Position numbers and translations under genes: made by a program
Shown: positions 55,511-64,000 of the stretch, one piece after another
How the letters are laid out: each line of letters opens with the position of its first letter
Position numbering within the stretch: position 1 is the first letter of the stretch
Notes under the pieces: generated by a model
Seen by the model: only the letters and a program-made list of their open reading frames with translations
Databases searched by the model: none
What the model was told of the DNA's origin: nothing
Source: Tupaia tana
Lineage: Eukaryota; Chordata; Mammalia; Scandentia; Tupaiidae
Direction of reading: 5' to 3'
NCBI GenBank assembly: GCA_026018925.1
Contig: JAKSZU010000025.1
Location: 25,649,696 to 25,713,695 of the forward strand
Length of the DNA: 64,000 bases

Positions 55511-58500
55511 AGTTATTTGGAAATGGAGTTCAAGTTCAAGTTTATTTTGGTGGGGTAAAAACTTGAAATCTAGGCAGAGTTTTTTCATAAGACACATTTT
55601 CATGAACTTTATAGGATTCCCCATAGTTTCCTGACCACTGGCTGAATGCACAGATGGTGTTTTGGAATTCTGTATCATGAAATGCATATTCCTCCTAAGA
55701 GAGTAGAACAGAATTTAAAAAAGAAAAATGGGTCAAAAGGGAAAATCTTTTAGGTAAACTTTGGTATGCAGATGCCTTTGAATTTCTAATCCTTTTTAGC
55801 TTAGCAATTAGGTTTGGTTTTGCTTATGCTCTGCTGTGTTACCAGTAGCACCCGCGTTCAGCCTTGGTGAATTTTAGACAATAGGTGTGTAATTTGCGTG
55901 TATCCTGAATGCCATTACAGAACTGTGTTCACGTTCCCCTATTACTCATTAAGGGAGGATAGAATTTCACACTGCCTGAGGGAGCACACGGCGATCCTCT
56001 CTGCTTCTGAGGAGCAGTGAACTCTGTTTCCTTCCTTCTCTCTGCTCCGCTTCCCTGTCCCTGCCTCTCTGTGCCCCCTTTCCCACCTCTGTCACCCGGG
56101 GCTCCTCCTGCAGTCGCCCTCTGGCAGGTCTTCCTTATTCAGGCACCTGATAAACTATTTCAGTGTGTATCACCTCAATTTTTACATGTCTTTGTTCTTT
56201 TCACTTAGTTCAGGTGACTTGTAAGTGACGTTTTATATATAACTGTGTATGTACTTAGAGCCATACATGTTTACACCGCGTGTACATTCATATTTACACA
56301 CGCATACATGCAGAAACACATGTAAATACTGAAAAGCAATCTTGGCATGGAGGGACTCGAGTCTCAGGTTGTTTTGTTGTTTGCTCGGTCGACTTGGGCA
56401 TTCCCTCGTGCTCCATGGAGTCAGCGTGTCGAGAGGGTGCTGGGTGCACCCTCAGCTCAACCTGACCAGGCTAATGGCCGTCCTTCACCCATGTTCCCTG
56501 GGTGCTGGCTCAGGGGTGGGCGTTTGACCCAGTTTGATTGAACTGAGGTGTCGTTGGAGCTTTGGGGAAAGGAGTGAACTCCTTACCGCCAGGAGAAAAG
56601 GTCGTTTTTGCTCTGGTCCAGAAATCATCCTGATGCGACCCTCTGAGGGTGGAGAGGGGACTGTCATGGGGACAAGGAGGAAGGCTGGGATGACCTTGCC
56701 GAAGCGTGGCTGCCTCTGGGCTGTCGACGTTGTATGAGACAGTCAGTTCCCATCAGGGTTTCTCTTCCTTCTCGAGAAAAGTTACTGTGGTTGCCAAATA
56801 TCCTTAGCACGCAGAGCATTGTCAGGCCTTTGGTGGGTGTTTAGTTGATAACTGAAGGAATCATGGTGGCCTACCTTTCCAGGAGGAGGATGACAGGCAC
56901 TCCACTCCTAGGTTATAAATAGCGTCTGTTGTGTTTAGAAGCCCATTTTATTTCTGCCACCTGGATGGATGTGGTAGTTCATGTGCACTGTAAATCGTGT
57001 GGGCAGAGGAACTGGTGTGCTCTGGTGTGGTGTGGATTACCACCTTTTTTACATTCATTTTTTAATTTCCTTTGTCTTGGAACTTATTTTCAGCCATTTG
57101 TTGATCATCAGTCTCTGTACATGACAGAAACAAATGAGGCTGCCATTTTTGGTGGTATCGAGGTGCCGAGATTATTTTTAGCCAGGGGCCTGTTTAGTAT
57201 CTGACTCCCAGAAAACCTTTTCTTTCTTTTGTGGTGACGTTGAATGACTGTTTTATTAGGAGATGCTCCCCCTAAACCTTGGTGCTGACTCTGAGCCTCG
57301 GGCCTCCTCTCGGAGGACGTCTGTTTCCACGCAGACCCCCAGCAGGCTCAGCGCTCTCTGCTTTCTCTTCCGAGTCTAGACCTGCGTCTTGGCCTCAGTG
57401 CCACAGTGTGAGGGAGGTCATGCACGCCCAGATGGGACTCCCACACTCCCTTGGTGGGAGAGCAGCCCTTGGGAAGAAGGGAAAGGGATGGTCTGACCGC
57501 ATTTGGCCTGTTCTGGCCCAGGGGGGAAGGAGAGCGAGGCAGAGTTGGAGAGGAAACCCCACTCAGAGATGGCCTCTTCTGTGGCGCTCTGCCCAGGTGG
57601 GCTTCTTGCCCCTCCAGAGGAAAACATTTTACTCCTGTAACACTCATCCTGTGTGTCTCTTCTGAGCAGAAGCCCAAGAACTTTCTTGGCTCTAGTACTG
57701 GGACGGAAGGCTCTTCATCCCTATTCCCGCCCCGGCGTCCCTCAACCAGCAGCTGGGATCAGATGGTGGCCAGCTACCCAGCTACCTTCCTGCGCAGGTG
57801 GGGCCACCTTCGGTGTGTTCTCTGCTGCCCTCCAGAGCTCCCGGGGGGCCCAGTCTCAGTTGTCCACCGTGGGGCCCTTGTCAGCAGTGGCTCCTTCGAT
57901 TGGCTTTCCTTCCCCACCTTCCTCCTGGTGCACTCTGGGGTGGCCTCCCACTTGAGGCCTCTTGCAATTACATCCTTGTCTGCGGAATTCCACCTAAGAG
58001 TTGCAGTGAACCAGGTGCATAGTTCGCAATCCAGATTTGGCTCATCAGGGACCCCTGAGAATGAGGACTAATTCACCAAAGGACTTGGGAACGTGGCACA
58101 GTAGAATATGGTGTGACAGACAGTTGGTAGAATAACAAATTACCCAGACCAGGGTCAAACCTTCAAACTGGTGGCCTTAGAATTACTGGAGCCAACCCGT
58201 GCAGAATGAGAGGTGGCATTTAGCAGGCAGGGTAAGGAGAACAGAGTAGAATATTCAGTGCTGGCCAGGTTGAACTAGCAAGCATGCCTCACAGATCGAG
58301 GGAATCTGGAGCCTAAGCCAACTCTGGAAGTTCTTTTATGTTGAAGAATGAATTTTGTGAGAGGGTCCTCTCTCTTTTTCTGCCTCTCTCTCTACCTCTC
58401 TCTGATATCTTAAGTGTTTCACAGAGGAAAACCATGCCCCAGGTCTACACACGTCTACAAACTCTCTTTAAAATAGATCCTTTTTGGGGGGGCTTGCCAA

Positions 58501-59224
58501 TTTGTTCTTCTGTTTGGTTTTTATTTGGGAGTTTCTTGTTTTCTATTATTTGTTTTTGATCCCTTCCCTTAGGGAAAGGTAGTACTCTCTGGGCTTTTAT
58601 TGTCATAGGAACATTTCAGTTGAATTTCTACTTATTTAGGGGCTTGGGTTTGGGGTTTTTATTATTAGGAAAAAATAAGTAAATCCTATGGGACCGTGAA
58701 AGTGAGGTTTCTAGTTTTGGTTTACCTTTTTGAAGATTAATTTGCTTTTTTTTAAAAGTCTCTGCAGTGGATCATTGATATGGATTTATTGTATCATATT
58801 CATTAAACCATAAAGAGGTAACGGGCTTAATATCAAGGCTCGGTATGCATATCGCCTCCGGCGTTAGGAAGCCTTTCGGTGTAGATGAGAGCAGCTGCCC
58901 TAGGCTTGGGATTCATTTGTGATTCCCGCAGATCTCATCCTGGACCTCATGTTCTAAGGGGCAGGAACACAGAGTCAACACAGCAAGCACACGCAGAGCG
59001 CCTGATCATGTATGTATCATGTGCAAAGGACACGGCCAGCAGGATCTGAAGTGTGGGAGTGCCGGCACCGAGTGTGTGTGTGTGCACGCGGGTGTAGTGG
59101 GACGGGGCGAGATGTAGGTGAAGACCCAGAAGAGGGGGAGTGTTTGGGATACGGTGGAAGGAGGGAGCTGTGTCAGGTCGAAGGTCTTTAAGCTTATACC
59201 CTATTTAGAGAAAAGGCCCAGCCT

Positions 59225-59280
59225 ACCAGGGGTTTTAGAACTGCACGTGCGTCAGGACCACCTGGGGGGTGCTGGAGTTT
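59225..59280 (+). mobile_element. MER5A-like hAT fragment
   Basis: 'ggttttagaactgcacgtgc' then gtcaggaccacctggggggtgctgg follows the MER5A start. Confidence 0.55.
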
Positions 59281-59582
59281 GGGTCACGGGTTTCCTGTAC
59301 TGCATTGAACTTGGGCAAGCAAATGGTTGTGAGACGTGCAACGGTAGATGGTGAGTTAGACGCTGAAGCAGTCGGGAACGCACAGGGGCGATACGCTGGG
59401 GGTGGAGACACAGATTACAGTCTCAAGACTCAGAGCTGTGGCCGGTGCTGGAACTGCCGAGCAGCAAGCGTGGGGTGGAAAAGCGTAGGTGGGTGGGTTC
59501 AGCATGGGTCTGCTGATCAGATAAGTAAGGTGAGGACTCACTTATTCAACAGAGAGTTCTCGGGAGTGTGTTGGGCATTTGT

Positions 59583-59705
59583 TTTTAAATGTTTGCTTAT
59601 TTCTTTTATGAGAGAGACAGAGACTCCTCACACGGCTTCACCATACCACGATCTCCCCCCAGCCTCCAGCCAGTGTGGGTTTGCCCAGTGGATTTAGATT
59701 AACTG
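59583..59705 (-). mobile_element. SINE family 2-like fragment
   Basis: 'ttttaaatgtttgcttattt' then cttttatgagagagacagag, then 'cagccagtgtgggtttgccc'. Tail and part of the body only. Confidence 0.4.
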
Positions 59706-59805
59706 GCCTCTGAGCCCAGGCAGCCTCCATGGCTCTATTGACCTGCCATGGCACCCCATCACCTGGGCCACCAAGACTGGGCCTGTGCTGTCATTCTTTT
59801 TCCTG

Positions 59806-59883
59806 TTTTTGTTTTTTAAGGATATACACTCACTGGAGAGAGACAGCAAGATACAATGAGATGGAAAGTTGGAAACACCCCCT

Positions 59884-59918
<35 letters not shown>

Positions 59919-60118
59919 GGGTGGGGGGTGGCCATATACACACAACACAGAGGGATGGCCACACAGCAGTTCCTCGCCTCCCTTCTCCTCTCGGGATTTT
60001 GGGCATGCATGCACACTTGCCCAGTGTGATTTTCAAGCCACTGGATCCGGGACTCAAACTGCAGTCAGCCATGTGGGATCCAGCACCTTCCCTACCAACC
60101 ACGCCACTTGCTGGCCCT
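59806..60118 (-). mobile_element. SINE family 1, antisense, with (CA)n insert
   Basis: 'tgttttttaaggatatacac', a (CA)15 repeat at about 59886-59915, middle 'cttctcctctcgggattttg' and right edge 'accacgccacttgctggccc'. The CA expansion sits where other copies have the C-run block, making this copy longer. Confidence 0.85.
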
Positions 60119-60525
60119 GCGTTAGACATTTCTGAAGCGAAGAACACATGAGTTTTACAGCCTCTTTCCTCAGGCCGAGTGGCAGGAAGTAGACAGTAAG
60201 TGACATCCTTCAGGAGTGTGTACAGATGACAGATGGCAGTGACCGTCAGGAGCACGCCATGTGTGGCCAGGGGCGCGCTCAGTTATGAATAGACTGCAGG
60301 GGAGACTCCCGGGGAGGAGGAGAGTCCTGACCAGAGGGAGGTGAGGGAGTGGGGTTGGCCCTAGATCCTGCTGTCACCTCCACCAGAGGATTGTCCCCTC
60401 CCGGATAATTGGTGTTCTGGATCCTTGTTACCACGTGCCCCGGCTGTGGAGCTGGTGAACCTGCATGACAAGCTTTCTTGGCCTAGTTAGCAAAACACAC
60501 GGTTGCTAATAAAGTGTAGAATGTC

Positions 60526-60775
60526 GAGGCCAGCCGTTGGCGTAGGATCATACACTGTCCTTCCACATTGTGGACGGGGGTTGGACTCCCAAATCCGGCC
60601 ACGTGAAACTCACACCGGGTTCGTGTGCGTGTATGCCCGAAATCCCGACAGCAGAAGGGATTGCAGCATGGCCATCCCTCCTGGGGGGAGAGTTCTCGCT
60701 TTCCGTCTGTCTCTCTGGTGAGCGCATGTACCCTAATAGCAAAAATCTCTCCAAACAAATGAACAAACAAAGAAT
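60526..60775 (+). mobile_element. SINE family 1, sense
   Basis: Head 'gaggccagccgttggcgtag', body 'gcccgaaatcccgacagcag' and agggattgcagcatggcc, CT tract 'tttccgtctgtctctctggt', tail 'accctaatagcaaaaatctc' plus A-rich. Part of the body between 'gacagcagaa' and 'gggattgc' is shortened. Confidence 0.85.
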
Positions 60776-63164
60776 AGTCTGTCACTTCTACATCCCGTAC
60801 ATATCCCTCTCAGCTTTTAGGTCTCATTTAGACTACTTTCAGCACTGGGACTTGCAGCATTTGCATCCTTCGTTCATTGCCTGCCTGTGTCCGTCCTTCC
60901 TCCCCAGTCTCCCCCTCTTCCTCTCCGCGCATGCTCACTCAGCGTCGTGTTACCGAATTGCAATAGGTCAGATGCTTCTCCCGGAGATACAGTGCTGGCA
61001 GGAGGGCTCCCTGCCGGATAGTGTGTTCTGACCCTCCACTGCCAGTTCCACCCCTTGCAGTGGTCATTCAGCATCTGTCCAGCGATCGAAAGTCTGTCCT
61101 AGCCTGTGAGAGATGAGGACTTGCTTTCAGCTTTGGGGAAAGATGTCCTAGCTCCTCTGGAGCTAAGAGAAGAAAGTCTCTGTTTAGACACTCATGACTT
61201 TGTGCTTGGAGGTGATGTGGGGTAACTTCTGGTTTCTCAGCCTTAGGGTCAGAGAGAGAGAGATGGAACCCACCCCCAAAGCTGACCGACTTCTTTATTT
61301 CCTGTAATATCAGAGAACCCTCTGCCGGTTGGTGAAGCTGTTGGGACTAGAAGGTTCTGGGACTTGGAGTATAAGGCATCTTATCTGATGCACTTCATAT
61401 TCTTTCCTAAGGGAGTTCATTCTCTTTCCCAAACTGTTAACATATTCCTTCATGTTTGTTTGAGCAATTTTTGTACTTTCTCTGTATGTTTTAGCGATCT
61501 AACATACTCAGATTTAGCTATATATGCTAGAGGTAGACTTATGTTTACTAGGAAAGCCGTGGGTGGTAGGGGAAAGGGGGGTGTTAAATGAGAAACTCTG
61601 GCTATAAATATCTTTTGGTAGTGTAGGATTAATATGGCTATAATTAAGTATTCTATAATATGTCAAGAGTTTTTTATTATTAAAGGAAAACTGTATGTTT
61701 AAATCATATTACAGTACTCAGTTATTCATGAGAGGTATTTCGTAGAAACACATGCAGTTCATCATTGACCGCAAATTTATGTACTGCTTTAGCTAAATCA
61801 TTTCCTGTTGTAGATGCTATTTAAAATCGGAAAAGGGAAACTTATGTTTTAAAGAAATGGAACTGACATTATATATTTCTACTTGCAGACAGCTTTGTGG
61901 CTTATGCAAAACAAGTTAAAAAACTATATGGATTGAATTTTCTCACAAAATCATCTTATCTCTGAGGGGTAGGATTGGGGTCGGCTGGAGGAGTTGGTGA
62001 GCGAGCTAGGGGGCAGGAGTTGGGCCTGACGATGAGTGGTACTCCCTAGGGCTTAAAAAGTCGGGGACCAAAACAAATTTTGTTAGGAACATTTTCGGAC
62101 ATCGAGGAGAATCGAAAGGACAGTACCCCAGATCTCACACCCCGATTTACTGACCCTGTCAACGGTTCAGCAATTATTAGCAGATGACCCTCATCCCCTC
62201 TATATTGGGGTATGCCTCCACATGCGTGTTCGCTGAATCGTTGGCCGGACAGTCACGGACCTCACGCCCTGCCACCTTTACGGGAAATGGAAAGTGTGAT
62301 GAAGGGGATGTGGCACTCTACGTCCTTTGCCGTCGTGAAGACCCTGACGATTCTGTGCTGACCGTAGCGTACTAAGGATGCTTTCACAGTCCGGGCTACT
62401 CGTCTGCTCCCGTCTCCCAGCCTTGGTTTATGTTTTTCATCCGAGAGTCCCCCCATCCCCCTGCTGGGTACTGAGCATCCCCCCTCACTGGGCACAGCAG
62501 ACCCTGCTCTTGGGGGACTTCTGGTCTCACTGCGACATTAGGGGAAGCCGTCAGAACCTCGTGTGGTGAGAGCCATGGTGCGCTGTCGTCCAGGGGATTC
62601 TTCTGGACTAAAGTGGAGCTTCACCAAGGCCGAAGGAATGAGGAGGAGTTAGCCAAGCGAGAGAAGAGGGGTGGGGATGAGGAGATGGTGGAGGGCCAGA
62701 GATGTGTGTTAAGGACAGAGAAATCCGTGTGCAGAGAAAGTGACTAAGCAATAGCTCAGAAGTGTGATGGTGCAAGAGAAAGAGGAACCAGTACGTGGTA
62801 AGGGTGGGTGCCGGGACACAGGCGGACGTCACAGTTGTGGTAGGAGAGTCGGAGGCAGGGCCGTGTGAAGCTTGGCGAGTCGCCGTGGAGAGTGTGAACT
62901 TGCTTTCTCTGCACAGCGCTTCCCGCCGTGCTACTGAGCGGGCTCCAGAGTCTGCGTTTTTGAAGACAGCTTAGAAACTCCAGTTTCACGATGCATGTCA
63001 CAAATCCGGTCACTTATTTATTTTGATAACCAAAGTATAGCACAATAAAGAAGAGCAGTGGAAATGATGGATAAGATGGCAGTTCAGTGACAACTCTCGC
63101 TAATACACGTAGGGCACACGTACCTTTTATGAACCCCTCTTTCCTTAGATTGCCTAAAACCAAC
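60776..63164. other. Intron 2, unassigned
   Basis: No coding signal or named repeat was seen. Open frames here are short. Confidence 0.45.
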
Positions 63165-63262
63165 GACTTTGGAACCAGATTTGTCACATGTGAATTCCGG
63201 CTCTGCCACTCACCGCTGGGGTCAACCCTTTGCTTTGTTTTCCCATAGGTAGCGTGGTGGTT
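63165..63262 (-). mobile_element. MIR fragment just before exon 3
   Basis: 'gtgaattccggctctgccac' then tcaccgctggggtcaaccc and 'ttgttttcccataggtag' match the reverse-complement MIR core, about 85 bp before exon 3. Confidence 0.65.
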
Positions 63263-63345
63263 TTCCATGTAGTGGGTTAGTGTAGTGCGCCTAGGTATGT
63301 GTTACATTGTTGATATGTGAATAACTTTTCCTTTATTTTTAACAG

Positions 63346-63417
63346 GGACCTCCGAAACAATCTTATTAGTAGTATAGATCCTGGTGCCTTTTGGGGACTG
63401 TCATCACTAAAACGATT
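63346..63417 (+). CDS. ADGRA3: ADGRA3 coding exon 3 (leucine-rich repeat)
   Basis: This 72-nt exon completes codon 105 and encodes DLRNNLISSIDPGAFWGL onward to SSLKR (residues 106-128), plus two bases of codon 129. It is the next 24-residue LRR, with the LRNNxIxxIxxGAFxGL consensus. Acceptor tttatttttaacag, donor gtaagt at 63418. The rest of the receptor (further LRRs, Ig-like, GAIN-type and seven-transmembrane parts, known from the family) lies beyond the window. Confidence 0.96.
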
Positions 63418-63892
63418 GTAAGTGTTTGAACTGCTTGCTTGTGCGTTTCAACTGTTCCTTCTGTAAATAGCTTTGACTTTAGCATGACTAACAAAAATAG
63501 AGACTTGATCCTTTGTAGAGGTTCACCTGGCCAAGTGCCTCCTAGGAAACTGGAAAGAATACTTAACACAAGTAGTGTAGAAAGCGGTTAATTTGCACAG
63601 CATTCTCACCTGTTTGGTGATAGATGGTTGGGTCCCTCGTATGCTAATCAGATCATTACCATGTCTGCTTTGGCTGCTAACAGAATTTGTGTACTTTTAG
63701 TTAGGAATCCATTCAAACCATGTCTGTTGTAAATAAATTGAGGTACCTTTCTATTAATGACTAGAAGTCTTGCCATTTTCATGTACATTTTATCTATTTA
63801 TGGCTATTTCAAGACCTACAGACTGGTTTTTATTGTTTCTGAAGCTAACCAGCTCTCCTGCCCCTAGCTGCACTCTCTTCTTTTCTGTTCTT
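63418..63892 (+). other. ADGRA3: ADGRA3 intron 3 start
   Basis: Begins with gtaagtgttt. No named repeat was seen until the SINE at the window edge. Confidence 0.9.
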
Positions 63893-64000
63893 TTTTTATT
63901 TTAAGATTTTTTGCCCTAGGGCACATGCGCTCACTAGAGAGAAACAAAGAGGATGAGAGAAAGTGAGAAATCAGCTCCCCCCCCCCCCCCCCCCCCCCCC
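63893..64000 (-). mobile_element. SINE family 1, antisense, cut by the window edge at a C run
   Basis: Left edge tttttttattttaagatttt then ttgccctagggcacatgcgctcac. The sequence ends in 24 consecutive C (63977-64000), where full copies have only 5-8. Confidence 0.85.

Larger units (their letters stand above)
55126..63345 (+). other. ADGRA3: ADGRA3 intron 2 (8.2 kb)
   Basis: Bounded by ATT|gtgagtattc and tttatttttaacag|G. It carries only two family-1 SINEs, far fewer per kb than intron 1. Outside listed repeats it is unassigned. Moderate-GC parts (56300-58050, 62100-62950) contain open frames up to about 200 codons with no recognisable domain. Confidence 0.93.

Noticed and set aside
57451..58071. 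206-codon open frame in intron 2
   Set aside because: No domain, no homologue recognised and no plausible splice context. Other frames are open in the same moderate-GC region.

Overview
This 64 kb window is nuclear DNA from a placental mammal. It carries one recognisable protein-coding gene, the 5' end of ADGRA3 (GPR125, an adhesion G-protein-coupled receptor of the A subfamily), on the + strand. Three coding exons are visible. Exon 1 (ATG at 19550, inside a strong CpG island) encodes the signal peptide and the cysteine-containing start of the ectodomain. Exons 2 (55054-55125) and 3 (63346-63417) are 72-nt cassettes, each encoding one 24-residue leucine-rich repeat. All three donors and both acceptors obey GT-AG and the reading frame joins cleanly (phase 2 at every junction). 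The gene continues past the right edge. No other intact gene, tRNA or rRNA gene, or prokaryotic feature was found.

Layout: 1-18.6 kb is 5' flanking DNA made of old repeats. It holds a minus-strand class I retroviral pol remnant (1-1500), a nest of LTRs and a SINE (1.8-2.8 kb), a decayed Ty3/gypsy-type integrase (3.2-3.8 kb), and L2, L1 and MIR fragments. From about 8 kb it also holds copies of an abundant tRNA-like SINE, called family 1 here. 18.65-20.1 kb is the CpG-island promoter, 5' UTR and exon 1. 19.8-55.05 kb is intron 1 (35 kb), heavily loaded with family-1 SINEs, about 20 of 24 of them antisense to the gene. 55.1-63.3 kb is intron 2, and intron 3 begins at 63418.

Organism: there are no Alu, B1, ID, VES, CAN or ERE elements. 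The dominant SINE is about 250 bp, with a tRNA-like head (A and B boxes, resembling tRNA-Ile), a purine/pyrimidine-biased body and a CTATAGCAAAAA-type tail. Two degenerate 7SL-like relics near 12 kb would place the species in Euarchontoglires. A tRNA-Ile SINE with only relic 7SL elements makes a colugo (Dermoptera) my best guess, but this rests on memory of SINE families and is tentative.

Most apparent open frames of 60-200 codons are not genes. They come from antisense SINE copies that happen to read open in several frames, and from the GC-rich island. The main points for a second look are the gypsy integrase fossil, the SINE strand bias with its poly-pyrimidine/AG acceptor-like edges, the 7SL-like relics, the in-frame uORF of ADGRA3, and several nested insertions that give a relative chronology.
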